16,196 nt of DNA from Chromatiales bacterium (GCA_027057985.1 JALUTJ010000114.1:1-16196), one strand, 5' to 3'. Counted from the first letter of the stretch, positions 1 through 8,185 are shown. The notes: a model not told the origin generated them from the letters alone. Numbers and translations: made by a program.

Positions 1-14
1 TCTTTGCGGTGAAA
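1..14. repeat. Tail of a dispersed direct repeat (third copy)
   Basis: The first 14 bases match the last part of the repeat at 15883-15939 (TCTTTGCGGTGAAA, in the same orientation). The window therefore seems to open inside a third copy whose 5' part lies outside. A 14-base match is short, so this rests on its agreement with two longer copies at the other end. Confidence 0.5.
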
Positions 15-43
15 ATGTTTTAAAAATACCACTACAAAATAAA

Positions 44-700
44 TTAATCCCTGAGACTAATTATTTCCCAGCCTTTCATTTCCGCATGATCGCGCAGGGT
101 ATCATCCGGGTCCACTGCAACCGGGTGGCTGACCATCTCCAGCAGTGGCAGGTCGTTATGTGAATCACTATAAAAATAACTGCCAGCCAGGTTATGCCCG
201 GTTTGCTTGAGCCAGTCCAGCAGGCGGGTTACCTTGCCTTCTTTAAAACAGGGCACGCCCTGAACCCTGCCGGTATAGTGGCCATTGATTTTTTCTGGTT
301 CGGTAGCCAGAATATTTTCGATACCAAGCTCGCTGGCAATCGGGGCGGTAATAAAAAGATTGGTCGCGGTAATAATCAGCAGGGTATCGCCTTTGTCACG
401 GTGTGATTGCACCAGTTCGCGGCTTTTACGTGTAATAATTGGCCGGATACATTCATGCATAAATGCCTCATGCAGGCGAGCCAGTTCATCAGCTGCGATC
501 TGGCTCAGGGGTTTGAGGCTGAACTCAAGAAATTCCATGATATCCAGCGTACCGGCAACATATTCATCGTAGAATCGCTGGTTTTCTTTTTCGTAGCGTT
601 TGGCATCGACATAACCCTGCCGGGCAAGAAACTGTCCCCACAGGTAGTCACTGTCACCGTTGAGTAGTGTATGGTCCAGATCGAATATTGCCAGGCTCAC
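44..700 (-). CDS. HAD-IB family phosphatase (SerB-like)
   Basis: This is a haloacid dehalogenase superfamily hydrolase, likely a cytosolic phosphomonoesterase. The substrate cannot be told from sequence. The N-terminal motif DLDHTLL supplies the nucleophile and acid/base aspartates. IITAT matches motif II, and SDSHNDLPLL near the C-terminus matches the metal-binding motif IV of the SerB/HAD-IB group. The open frame begins at a GTG at 709, but AAAGG lies about 8 bases before a second in-frame GTG at 700. That start gives a product beginning at SLAIFDLDHTLL, the usual position for this family, so I prefer 700 (218 aa). The gene is divergent from rppH-ptsP, near which HAD-IB phosphatases also occur in pseudomonads. 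No terminator is visible after its stop. Confidence 0.85.
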   Translation of the reverse strand: MSLAIFDLDHTLLNGDSDYLWGQFLARQGYVDAKRYEKENQRFYDEYVAGTLDIMEFLEFSLKPLSQIAADELARLHEAFMHECIRPIITRKSRELVQSHRDKGDTLLIITATNLFITAPIASELGIENILATEPEKINGHYTGRVQGVPCFKEGKVTRLLDWLKQTGHNLAGSYFYSDSHNDLPLLEMVSHPVAVDPDDTLRDHAEMKGWEIISLRD

Positions 701-887
701 TTTTATCACCTTTATTTTGTCTCTCGGGAACGGAATATTACCTTAAAACCGGTCTGTCGGGCAGGTTAGTTCTTGCTAACTTATGTAACTTGTTGATTAA
801 ATTAAGAATATTATTTTTCTATGCTGATTTGATGCAAACCCCTGAACATGAAACAATCTAAAGCAATAAATTAAAGAGAATACTTAA

Positions 888-1358
888 GTGATTGATAGCG
901 AAGGATACAGGGCAAACGTGGGCATTATTCTGGTGAATGACCAGGGTGGACTTTTCTGGGCCAAGCGCATTGGTGAAAATGCCTGGCAATTTCCACAGGG
1001 TGGCATCCAGGAGTCAGAAACTGCCGAAGACGCCGTTTTTCGTGAGCTGGAAGAAGAAATCGGGGTTTCTTCTGATGCCGTGGAAATTATTGGCTCTACC
1101 CGTGACTGGCTGCGCTACGATATTCCCAGCCACCTGATTCGTCGCCACCAGACGCCTTGCTGTATCGGCCAGAAACAACGCTGGTTTTTACTGCGCTTTA
1201 CCGGCCAGGAATCCGATGTGCGACTCGATAGCAGTGACAAGCCGGAATTTGATCAATGGCGCTGGGTTGATGCGGATGAACCGGCGCGTGCGGTGATTTC
1301 CTTTAAACGCAAAGTCTATACCGAAGCCCTGCGCGAACTACTGCCCCTGATTCGTTAG
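888..1358 (+). CDS. rppH: RNA pyrophosphohydrolase RppH (Nudix)
   Basis: RppH removes pyrophosphate from the 5' end of mRNAs and so opens them to RNase E decay in the cytosol. The protein has 156 residues, similar to the Pseudomonas form and shorter than the E. coli one. The Nudix box at residues 38-60 fits GX5EX7REUXEEXGU fully, with REL at 52-54, EE at 56-57 and G59. The N-terminus (IDSEGYRANVGIIL) is typical of RppH and separates it from other Nudix enzymes. The start is a GTG with AAAGAGA about 8 bases upstream. ptsP follows after 17 bases on the same strand, so the two are probably co-transcribed. The 178-base divergent gap before it shows no promoter I would defend. Confidence 0.95.
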   Translation: MIDSEGYRANVGIILVNDQGGLFWAKRIGENAWQFPQGGIQESETAEDAVFRELEEEIGVSSDAVEIIGSTRDWLRYDIPSHLIRRHQTPCCIGQKQRWFLLRFTGQESDVRLDSSDKPEFDQWRWVDADEPARAVISFKRKVYTEALRELLPLIR

Positions 1359-1375
1359 GACAACGGAATCTTCTT

Positions 1376-3658
1376 ATGCTTGATATATTGCGACGCATTG
1401 TCCAGGAAGTGAATCTTGCCAATGACCTTGAGCAGGCACTGGATGTGATTGTGCGTCGTGTAAAAAGCGTGATGAATGTCGATGTGGCCTCGGTCTTTCT
1501 GAAAAATGATGATGAGTATGTACTGATGGCAACGGATGGGCTTAACCAGGATGCCATTGGTAAAGTCCGAATGAAAGAGGGGGTTGGCCTGGTTAGCCTG
1601 GTGGGGCAGCGTGCTGAGGCACTCAACCTGGCCGATGCCAGCGAAAATCCACGCTTTATGCGTTTTCCCGAAGCCAGTGAAGAAAAATTTCATGGCTTTC
1701 TCGGTGTGCCGATTATTCACCATCGCAATGTGCTGGGTGTACTGGTGGTGCAGAGTAGTGCGATTCAGAAATTCAGCCAGGATGATGAAACTTTCCTGAT
1801 TACGGTAGCGGCCCAGCTGGCCGGTGCGATTGTCCATGCCGAGGCCAGTGGTGGTATCAGTGGCCTGAAGCAGGAAACGAAAGCAAAAAAACGGGGTGAA
1901 AAGGAACACCAGTCCCGTCCCATCCATGGTCTGCCCGGTGCACCCGGTGTTGCCATGGGGACGGCGATCGTCATGTATCCACCAGCGGATATCAATGCCA
2001 TACCCGATCGCCAGGTGGAAGATATCGAAAAGGAAATCCAGCGATTCGACCAGGCGGTGGAGAGCGTGGTGGAGGACATCAAGGCACTTTCTGCTCGCCT
2101 CAAAGATGTCTTGCCAGAAGAAGATCGTGCCCTGTTCGATGTTTACCTGCTGATGCTCAATAGCCAGGCCATTTCTGGTATAACCCGGGACAGGATTCGT
2201 GAAGGCAACTGGGCAGCGGGGGCTTTACGTCAAACCATACAGGAACATGAAAAAGTCTTTCATGAAATGGAAGACAGCTACCTGCGTGAACGCGCCGATG
2301 ATGTTCGTGACCTGGGGCGGCGTATTCTTAAATACCTGCAACAGGAAAACCGCGATAAAATCGATTTCCCTGATAACACCGTACTGGTCGGGGAAGATAT
2401 TTCTGCTTCCATGCTGGCCGAAGTTCCGGCTGAAAAATTAGCCGGTGTTATTTCGGTAAGAGGATCGCGCACATCACATGTTGCAATCCTTGCTCGTGCC
2501 ATGGGCATTGCTGCGGTCATGGGTGCTACCGATCTACCGGTTAATCGTATCGATGGCTTGCAGGTGGTAGCCGATGGTTATAGTGGTCGTATCTTTGTTG
2601 CACCATCAGAAAAAATTATTGATGAGTTCCGTCGTTTAATCGACGAGGAAGCTGCACTTTCCGACGAACTAATGGAACTGCGCGATCTACCGGCGCAAAC
2701 CGAGGACGGTATCGAGATTTCATTGCTGGTAAACTCGGGACTGCTGTCTGATATTACCCCCAGTCTGCAAAGTGGTGCCGAGGGTATAGGGCTTTACCGT
2801 ACCGAGTTTCCCTTTATGGAACGCACCCGTTTCCCCAGTGAAGAAGAACAACGCGGTATTTATCGACAGGTGATGGAAAGTTTTCATCCTCGCCCGGTCA
2901 CCCTGCGTACACTCGATGTTGGTGGAGATAAGGCTCTACCTTATTTTCCCATCGAAGAAGATAATCCTTTCCTTGGCTGGCGCGGTATTCGTATTACCCT
3001 GGATCACCCGGAAATTTTCCTGGTACAGGTACGTGCCATGATCTCGGCCAGTGAAGGGCTGGATAATCTGAAAATTCTTTTACCCATGATCAGTGACATT
3101 ACTGAGCTCAATGATGCGCTGGGGCTGATTCACCAGGTCTATGGCGAGTTACTTGAAGAAGGCAAGCAGGTAGTTATGCCTGAAGTTGGCGTTATGATCG
3201 AGGTACCTTCTGCTGTGTACCAGGCGGGTAATCTTTCCCGCCGGGTTGATTTTCTTTCGATTGGTACCAATGACCTGACCCAGTATTTGCTGGCGGTGGA
3301 TCGAAATAATGCGCGGGTGGCATCACTGTATGATTCACTGCATCCCGCTGTAATCCGCGCTATTCTCCAGGTCGTAGAAAGTGCACGGGTGCATAATAAG
3401 CCGGTGAGTGTCTGTGGTGAAATGGCTGGTGACCCGGTTGCGGCACTGTTATTACTGGCCATGGGAATCGATAGTCTGAGCATGAGTGTATCAAGCCTGC
3501 CACGGGTGAAGTGGGTTATTCGTAATGTAACCCGTGAAAGAGCACGACAAATACTTAGCGAAGTGTTGTTAATCGAAGATGCAGCCGGTATCCGTCAATA
3601 CCTTGCGAATACTTTTGAAAAGGCTGGTATGGGTGGACTGGTACGAGCAGGTAACTGA
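1376..3658 (+). CDS. ptsP: Phosphoenolpyruvate-protein phosphotransferase PtsP (EI-Ntr)
   Basis: PtsP is the first enzyme of the nitrogen phosphotransferase system. It autophosphorylates with phosphoenolpyruvate and passes the phosphate to NPr and then EIIA-Ntr. It has 760 residues, the expected size. A GAF domain fills about residues 1-165, where glutamine sensing is known in the family. The EI N-terminal region follows, then the phosphohistidine site GSRTSHVAILARAMGI with the catalytic His at residue 368. The C-terminal PEP-binding barrel carries DFLSIGTNDLTQYLL near 625-640 and the VCGEMAGD segment with the catalytic Cys near 680. The GAF domain distinguishes it from sugar-PTS enzyme I. 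The ATG start has only a weak ribosome site 17 bases after rppH, which suggests coupling. NPr and EIIA-Ntr are not in this window. Confidence 0.97.
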   Translation: MLDILRRIVQEVNLANDLEQALDVIVRRVKSVMNVDVASVFLKNDDEYVLMATDGLNQDAIGKVRMKEGVGLVSLVGQRAEALNLADASENPRFMRFPEASEEKFHGFLGVPIIHHRNVLGVLVVQSSAIQKFSQDDETFLITVAAQLAGAIVHAEASGGISGLKQETKAKKRGEKEHQSRPIHGLPGAPGVAMGTAIVMYPPADINAIPDRQVEDIEKEIQRFDQAVESVVEDIKALSARLKDVLPEEDRALFDVYLLMLNSQAISGITRDRIREGNWAAGALRQTIQEHEKVFHEMEDSYLRERADDVRDLGRRILKYLQQENRDKIDFPDNTVLVGEDISASMLAEVPAEKLAGVISVRGSRTSHVAILARAMGIAAVMGATDLPVNRIDGLQVVADGYSGRIFVAPSEKIIDEFRRLIDEEAALSDELMELRDLPAQTEDGIEISLLVNSGLLSDITPSLQSGAEGIGLYRTEFPFMERTRFPSEEEQRGIYRQVMESFHPRPVTLRTLDVGGDKALPYFPIEEDNPFLGWRGIRITLDHPEIFLVQVRAMISASEGLDNLKILLPMISDITELNDALGLIHQVYGELLEEGKQVVMPEVGVMIEVPSAVYQAGNLSRRVDFLSIGTNDLTQYLLAVDRNNARVASLYDSLHPAVIRAILQVVESARVHNKPVSVCGEMAGDPVAALLLLAMGIDSLSMSVSSLPRVKWVIRNVTRERARQILSEVLLIEDAAGIRQYLANTFEKAGMGGLVRAGN

Positions 3659-3906
3659 TTAAACAGAAAAAATAGAAAAAACTGTTCTAAATACCTTTCT
3701 GATTTAAAAGGTTATAAAGTGTATTTTACCTTTGTAAAAAGAGGTATTTCAGCCTTTCCCGATCAAGACACGCCGTAAGTACATCCCTGTAGGTTCTGGG
3801 CCGCTGTCCGTGCAGCCCAAGGTCTTGATCGACAACGGTTTCCTCCCCCCCCTGGACTTTCAAATTAACTTATAGTACTCAGGTATTTAGAAAGCGATAT
3901 TTATGC
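3659..3906. other. Convergent intergenic region between ptsP and dam
   Basis: This 248-base gap separates two converging genes. It holds AT-rich inverted repeats (AAATACCT at 3689-3696 against AGGTATTT at 3742-3749, enclosing AAAGGT at 3707-3712 against ACCTTT at 3728-3733), then the composite palindrome at 3760-3831, then a run of eight C at 3845-3852. The AT-rich nest may end ptsP transcription, but no GC-rich stem followed by a T-run is seen. Confidence 0.5.
3760..3831. repeat. 72-base composite palindromic repeat, copy 1
   Basis: The ends form a perfect 10-base inverted repeat (CGATCAAGAC at 3760-3769, GTCTTGATCG at 3822-3831). Inside are two smaller hairpins: TACA-TCCC-TGTA at 3780-3791, and TGGGC (3797-3801) pairing with GCCCA (3815-3819), extended after one mismatch by GC/GC around a 7-base loop. 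Together they would fold as a three-way junction. A second element with the same design lies at 15991-16062. Both outer arms contain GATC, the Dam target. It looks like a small dispersed intergenic repeat and encodes nothing. Confidence 0.7.
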
Positions 3907-4734
3907 TTACTCAAATAATGCCAGTAACTCTCCGGCCGACTCTCTTTTCCTGCTATTACAACTGATAGAACGTTGCACCTGGAAGCGGCTGATTTTATTT
4001 GCATGCTGGTAAGCCTGGCGGGTAAAGCGGGTATTGTGATTGGAGATCAGCATGGGAATGCCCCGTTGCGAGGCAATACTGGCCAGCTCAGCCAGTTGTT
4101 GTTGCTGTTCATTATTAAAACCAGTGCTGCTGTAACTGGTAAAGTTGGCCGAAGTGGAAAGCGGCACATAAGGCGGGTCACAGTAGATCACATCGCCCGG
4201 CTCAGCAGACTCGATAACCTGTTTGAAATCGGACAGAATAAATTCAGCTTTCTGCGCTTTTGCATGAAAAAGCTGCATCTCCTTTTCTGGAAAGTAAGGT
4301 GATTTGTAACGACCAAAAGGAACATTATAGCCGCCCTTGAGATTATAACGGCATAGCCCGTTATAACCATGACGATTGAGATAGACGAATAAAACCGCAC
4401 GCCTGTGAATATCGGTCGTCTTATTGAATGTCTCACGCAGACGATAATACTGTTCCTCGTTATTGAAACGGGGGGCAAAGTAATAGCGGCATTTTTTTAT
4501 AAAGGCTTCACCGTCCTGCCTGAGGATATTGTACAGATTTATAAGATCAGGGTTATTATCGTTGATGAGATAACGATCATAATCGGTATTGAGAAAAACC
4601 GCGGCCGAGCCGGCAAAGGGCTCGATAAGTCGTTGACCGGCGGGTAAAATTTCACGAATACGGTCGATAATCCGGTACTTGTTACCGGCCCACTTGAGAA
4701 AAGGGCGGGTATTATTATCTGTTTTAGAAACCAT
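3907..4734 (-). CDS. dam: DNA adenine methylase Dam (GATC-specific)
   Basis: Dam methylates adenine N6 in GATC using S-adenosylmethionine and supports mismatch-repair strand choice, replication timing and gene control. The protein has 275 residues against 278 in E. coli. The AdoMet motif FLKWAGNK is at residues 12-19, FAGS at 40-43, the recognition-region block RHGYNGLCRYN at 121-131, NVPFGRYK near 137-144, and the catalytic DPPY at 186-189. The order (AdoMet motif, target-recognition domain, DPPY) is that of alpha-class Dam. Its start lies 19 bases after the argA stop and lacks a clear Shine-Dalgarno, so translation may depend on upstream argA. In E. coli dam lies in a different operon. A complete gene for a cognate endonuclease is absent, which fits an orphan methylase rather than a restriction system. 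Confidence 0.95.
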   Translation of the reverse strand: MVSKTDNNTRPFLKWAGNKYRIIDRIREILPAGQRLIEPFAGSAAVFLNTDYDRYLINDNNPDLINLYNILRQDGEAFIKKCRYYFAPRFNNEEQYYRLRETFNKTTDIHRRAVLFVYLNRHGYNGLCRYNLKGGYNVPFGRYKSPYFPEKEMQLFHAKAQKAEFILSDFKQVIESAEPGDVIYCDPPYVPLSTSANFTSYSSTGFNNEQQQQLAELASIASQRGIPMLISNHNTRFTRQAYQHANKISRFQVQRSISCNSRKRESAGELLALFE

Positions 4735-4753
4735 ATCGTAGAATAGTCAGCTT

Positions 4754-6082
4754 TTAAATATTCTTTGCAAACATCTTTGAGTTACGCTGGTAGTTATAGA
4801 GTGACTTCCTTTTTACAGGCAATAACCTGATATCAGCTGTAGTAAAGCCACGTTCACGAAACCAGTGTGCAGTTCGCGTGGTTAGCACGAATAGCTGTTT
4901 TAATCCGAGTTGCCGGCTTTGCCGCTCGATATATTTCAGCAACTGGTTGCCCCGGTTCTGTCCCTGGTAATCCGGGTGTACCGCAAGACAGGCCAGCTCA
5001 CCAATTTCTTCTTTAAGATAAGGGTACAGTGCCGCACAGGCGATAATCATACCGTCGCGTTCAACCACGGTGAAATGTTCGATTTCCATTTCCAGTTTTT
5101 CCCGTGAGCGCTTGACCAGGATGTCTTCTTTTTCCAGTGGCGCAATCAGCTCGATCAGGCCCGCAAGATCATGATTCGTTGCCGGACGAATATCTTCAAA
5201 GTTTTCCGAGGTGATCAGGCTACCGCAACCATCGCGGGTAAAGAGTTCCAGTAACAAGGCACCTTCAATATGCCGGTTGAGGATATGTGTTCTTTGTACC
5301 TCATGCTGGCAGGCGCGTACCGCACTTTGCAGGCAGTGCCGCACTGCGACAGGCATCTTGTCGTGTTTTTGCAGTAATGCCTGGGCATCATCGAGATTGA
5401 GCTCACGTAACAGGCGCCTGCGCGGGTCGGTAACGCCTTTTTCATCGACCAGGTAGATTAACTTATCAGCGTTAAGGTTAATTGCGGCAGCGGTGGCAAC
5501 GTCTTCAATCAAAAGGTTGAAGATTTCCCCGGTTGCTGAATACCCCACAGGTGATAACAGCACGATGGCATTATTGGATAGAATTTGTTCGATAGCAGCA
5601 CGATCGATTTTTCTGACTTCACCGGTATGCAGGTAATCCACACCATCACGGATGCCATAGGGCTGCGCGGTGATAAAGTTACCGGAAATTACGTTGATCC
5701 TGTTGGCATGGCCGGGGCTATTGGTCACACCGATGGAAAGCAGTGCTTCGATTTCGGCGCGGACACTGCTGCTGGCCTGCTTGACGCATTGCAGGGCAGT
5801 CTCATCGGTGACCCGGATATGATTGATGTATTCACTTTTGTGTCCACCTTCTTTCAGGCAGGCTTCGATTTGTGGTCGTGCACCATGCACCAGTACTAGT
5901 CGAATCCCGAGACTGTTGAGCAGGGCGATATCGTGTACCAGCGAATGAAACTGTTCATCGGCCAGTATTTCACCACCGAAAGCAATAACAAAAGTACGAT
6001 CACGAAAGGCATTGATATAGGTTGAGGCATTGCGAAACGCATGCACAAAATCATGTTCGGGATTATTTTTTGGCCTGTTCAT
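4754..6082 (-). CDS. argA: N-acetylglutamate synthase ArgA
   Basis: ArgA transfers acetyl from acetyl-CoA to glutamate, the first step of arginine synthesis in the cytosol. Family members are feedback-inhibited by arginine through the kinase-like domain. At 442 residues it matches the E. coli enzyme (443). The N-terminal amino-acid-kinase domain (about 1-290) contains FVIAFGGEIL near residue 31 and the LVLVHGARPQIE stretch. The C-terminal GNAT domain (about 295-442) has LACLAVHPDYQGQNRGNQLL, the acetyl-CoA loop, and HWFRERGF near the end. The kinase-plus-GNAT layout distinguishes it from ArgB. The ATG start has a weak upstream TTGG. dam follows after 19 bases; upstream, a strong terminator isolates it from ygiM, so its promoter should lie in the short gap 6083-6122. 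Confidence 0.96.
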   Translation of the reverse strand: MNRPKNNPEHDFVHAFRNASTYINAFRDRTFVIAFGGEILADEQFHSLVHDIALLNSLGIRLVLVHGARPQIEACLKEGGHKSEYINHIRVTDETALQCVKQASSSVRAEIEALLSIGVTNSPGHANRINVISGNFITAQPYGIRDGVDYLHTGEVRKIDRAAIEQILSNNAIVLLSPVGYSATGEIFNLLIEDVATAAAINLNADKLIYLVDEKGVTDPRRRLLRELNLDDAQALLQKHDKMPVAVRHCLQSAVRACQHEVQRTHILNRHIEGALLLELFTRDGCGSLITSENFEDIRPATNHDLAGLIELIAPLEKEDILVKRSREKLEMEIEHFTVVERDGMIIACAALYPYLKEEIGELACLAVHPDYQGQNRGNQLLKYIERQSRQLGLKQLFVLTTRTAHWFRERGFTTADIRLLPVKRKSLYNYQRNSKMFAKNI

Positions 6083-6122
6083 GCGCCAATGATCTCATAT
6101 CAGACTGAAAGCAGGCAAGAAA

Positions 6123-6154
6123 AAGTCCCGAAAATCAGTGATTTCGGGACTTTG
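6123..6154 (-). terminator. Intrinsic terminator after ygiM
   Basis: A perfect 12-base stem (AAAGTCCCGAAA against TTTCGGGACTTT) encloses an 8-base loop. On the minus strand it is followed by TTTTTCTT, so it ends leftward transcription of ygiM about 25 bases past its stop and before argA. Confidence 0.9.
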
Positions 6155-6179
6155 ACGGTAAAGACAGGTTAAGGGATAT

Positions 6180-6851
6180 TTACCAGCTATCGCGTTTTCT
6201 TCTCCGCAACTTGGGAATAATCAGGCCGAGCAGGATACCACCAAACAGTACCAGGGCACCGGCAATAAACCATTCGCGTTGAGAGCGATCACGCAGTGCC
6301 TGGTTTTCCTGGTTGAGGCGTTGTAGATCCTTTTCCAGCGTGATGTTCTTCTGTTGTAGTTCCCGGTTCTGCTTGTCGAGCAGAATGGGTTTCTTTGCCA
6401 CTTCATTCAGGTGGCCAATCTGGCTATCCAGCTTGCTTTTCTCATTTTGCAGGGCGGCGAGCTGCTGGCTCAGGGTTTTATGCTCCTGCTTCAGACTGGT
6501 GTATTTTTCACGTACCTTTTTCAGCTCGGTACGGGCATAGTTGAGCTGCTTCATGGCTTTTTGCAGTTTTTCCATGGCCACCGGTTCGTCGATCAGGTAC
6601 TGGCTGCGCACCCAGCCTTCGGTGCCATCACTGGTTCTGACCCGGGTATAGCCGGTCTCGGTGGTTTCCAGCACTTCGACATGCTCGCCGGTTTTCAGGG
6701 TTTTGATGATCTGGTACTGCGCACCCTGGCCGGTGCGTACCGTGATAATCAACTGGTCACTGACATACTTTGTTTCTGCCTGCGCCGAAAAGGTGGCACC
6801 GAGTAGAAATACAAGGCCTGCGAGATAAAAACGGGGGCTGATTTTTTTCAC
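6180..6851 (-). CDS. ygiM: SH3-domain membrane protein, YgiM/TIGR04211 type
   Basis: This is an envelope protein of unknown biochemical role. The 223-residue product has a cleavable-looking signal peptide (AQA at 23-25 before ETKYV), a bacterial SH3 domain (about 27-92, with the GWVRSQYL end motif), a long charged coiled coil (about 93-190, rich in K, E, L and Q), one C-terminal transmembrane helix (about 193-213) and a basic tail RRRKRDSW. This order is the TIGR04211/YgiM pattern: a periplasmic SH3 and coiled coil anchored in the inner membrane. The start is GTG at 6851 with AGGA about 9 bases upstream. It is a single-gene unit with its own promoter at 6906-6933 and a strong terminator. The symbol rests on domain layout, not on neighbourhood. 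Confidence 0.85.
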   Translation of the reverse strand: MKKISPRFYLAGLVFLLGATFSAQAETKYVSDQLIITVRTGQGAQYQIIKTLKTGEHVEVLETTETGYTRVRTSDGTEGWVRSQYLIDEPVAMEKLQKAMKQLNYARTELKKVREKYTSLKQEHKTLSQQLAALQNEKSKLDSQIGHLNEVAKKPILLDKQNRELQQKNITLEKDLQRLNQENQALRDRSQREWFIAGALVLFGGILLGLIIPKLRRRKRDSW

Positions 6852-6878
6852 TGCGATAAATCCTGTCTGTTATCAGTT

Positions 6879-6890
6879 CTTATTAATAAG
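6879..6890. repeat. Perfect 12-base palindrome in the ygiM leader
   Basis: CTTATTAATAAG is self-complementary and lies between the predicted ygiM -10 box and the ribosome site. It could be an operator or a weak leader hairpin. The AT-rich context makes chance likely. Confidence 0.3.
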
Positions 6891-6905
6891 GAATTCAGGT
6901 GCCTA

Positions 6906-6933
6906 TTTATACACTTTTTTACAGAATGCTCAA
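6906..6933 (-). promoter_or_regulatory. Predicted sigma-70 promoter of ygiM
   Basis: Read on the minus strand: TTGAGC (-35, 6933-6928), 16 bases, TATAAA (-10, 6911-6906). Four of six and five of six bases match consensus. The start of transcription would be near 6899, giving a leader of about 50 bases before the GTG at 6851. Confidence 0.55.
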
Positions 6934-6993
6934 GTCCCGGCAGCATTAGAAAGCAGAAGGCTGTGATCAAGTTCAAGACTACAAATGCCCGTG

Positions 6994-7060
6994 CTGTCAT
7001 AAAACATTCACGATTCTGTCATAAAGCTGTTATTGGACTGTAACAATTCCTGTTCATTAT
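6994..7060 (+). promoter_or_regulatory. PhoB-box array and -10 of the porin promoter
   Basis: Five 7-base half-sites begin at 6994, 7005, 7016, 7027 and 7038, each separated by exactly 4 bases: CTGTCAT, CATTCAC, CTGTCAT, CTGTTAT, CTGTAAC. Known PhoB boxes are two CTGTCAT-like repeats with a 4-base AT-rich spacer, and 7016-7033 fits that consensus closely. A -10-like CATTAT sits at 7055-7060, about 10 bases after the last half-site, the spacing found where the Pho box replaces the -35 element. I infer PhoB-dependent induction on phosphate limitation. No good -35 is seen at the usual place. Confidence 0.8.
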
Positions 7061-7126
7061 ACCCCTCGCAAGGAGAAAACAAATAACGTCTTCTGAATAT
7101 TTGAAAAATAACTTTTGAGGTATGAA

Positions 7127-8185
7127 ATGAATAAAAAAATAATTGCAGCAGCAGTTGCTTCCGTGCTGACTTTGCCAATGGTTTCAGCACAGGCTGTAGA
7201 AGTGGTTGGAAAAAAACTTGAAATTTATGGCAAGTTTCACCTGTCCGTTGATGTCAGTAATACTGATGGCCTGGTTTCAACTGATGGCCTTTCTATTTCC
7301 AGCAACTCTTCTCGCCTGGGTTTCAAAGGTGCGATTCCTGCTGGTGATATGGATATTATCTATCAACTCGAATCTGAACTGTTTATGGATGAAGCAGGTG
7401 GCAAACTGACAAATCGTAACACCTATGCGGGGCTGAAAGGTAGCTTTGGTAAGTTTTTTGTTGGTAATTATGATACGCCTTTCAAGACTGTTGCTTCTAA
7501 ATGGGGGGTATTTGGTGATGGTGTAGGCGAACGTCGTGCTATTCTTGGTGCAGGCTATCAAAGCGGCAACCAGCTGAATGAACGTGCACAAAATGCACTG
7601 GTTTACGAAATGAAAACAAAAACCAGTAATGTACAGGTGATGTATGCGGTTGACCCTGAATCGGGTGCAGATGGTGCGGTCGATAACTCACAGAAAAATG
7701 TTACCAGCATGAGTTTCCGTTACAACAAAGATGGTCTCTGGTTTGGTGCTGCCTATGAAGCATGGAAAGGACACAGCAAAATTGTTGATGGTAATGCACT
7801 GCGTGTTGGTGCAAAATACAAAATGGGTAAGGCACAGATTGGTCTAATCTATGAGAACATCAACTCAAGCACGGTTAACGAATGGCAGCGTAGTGCATAT
7901 GGTGCAAACCTGAAATATAAAATCAGTAAGGCGACTGATTTCCGTGCCCAGTACCTGGTTGCAGGTTCTGCTAAAAACACAACCGATACCGGTGCCAGCA
8001 AGTTGGGTCTTGGTATTCATCATAAGCTGAACAAGAAATCCAGTGTTTATGTTGAATATGCAGTAACCAATAACCAGGCCAATGCCAAGTTCCAGGCTGT
8101 TGATGGTGGACATGGTGACGAAGTGAAGACGGTTAATGGTGGAAGCCCATCATCAATCTCCTTCGGTATGGTTTACAAGTTTTAA
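7127..8185 (+). CDS. Trimeric outer-membrane porin, probably phosphate-regulated
   Basis: This general-type Gram-negative porin (porin_4/OmpC-like superfamily) forms a beta-barrel channel in the outer membrane. From the ATG at 7127 it has 352 residues. A signal peptide ends with AQA at 21-23. The mature part opens with the typical short strand EVVGKKLEIYGKFHLSVDV, carries SSRLGFKGAIP and NTYAGLKGSFGKFFVGNYDTPFK (strand and loop-3-like region), and ends in VYKF, the C-terminal Phe needed for barrel assembly. The frame is open back to a TTG at 7115, but GAGG at 7117-7120 favours 7127. An AAGGAG at 7069-7074 has no start codon after it. The promoter holds five PhoB half-sites, pointing to a PhoE/OprP-like role by regulation; the sequence itself does not prove phosphate or polyphosphate selectivity. 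Confidence 0.9.
   Translation: MNKKIIAAAVASVLTLPMVSAQAVEVVGKKLEIYGKFHLSVDVSNTDGLVSTDGLSISSNSSRLGFKGAIPAGDMDIIYQLESELFMDEAGGKLTNRNTYAGLKGSFGKFFVGNYDTPFKTVASKWGVFGDGVGERRAILGAGYQSGNQLNERAQNALVYEMKTKTSNVQVMYAVDPESGADGAVDNSQKNVTSMSFRYNKDGLWFGAAYEAWKGHSKIVDGNALRVGAKYKMGKAQIGLIYENINSSTVNEWQRSAYGANLKYKISKATDFRAQYLVAGSAKNTTDTGASKLGLGIHHKLNKKSSVYVEYAVTNNQANAKFQAVDGGHGDEVKTVNGGSPSSISFGMVYKF

Noticed and set aside
3845..3852. Run of eight C as a phase-variation tract
   Set aside because: It is in non-coding sequence beyond the 3' end of dam and not near a promoter or start.
3907..4734. Restriction-modification system around the methylase
   Set aside because: The protein is a close Dam type and no endonuclease gene is adjacent: argA is upstream and a gene-free gap is downstream.
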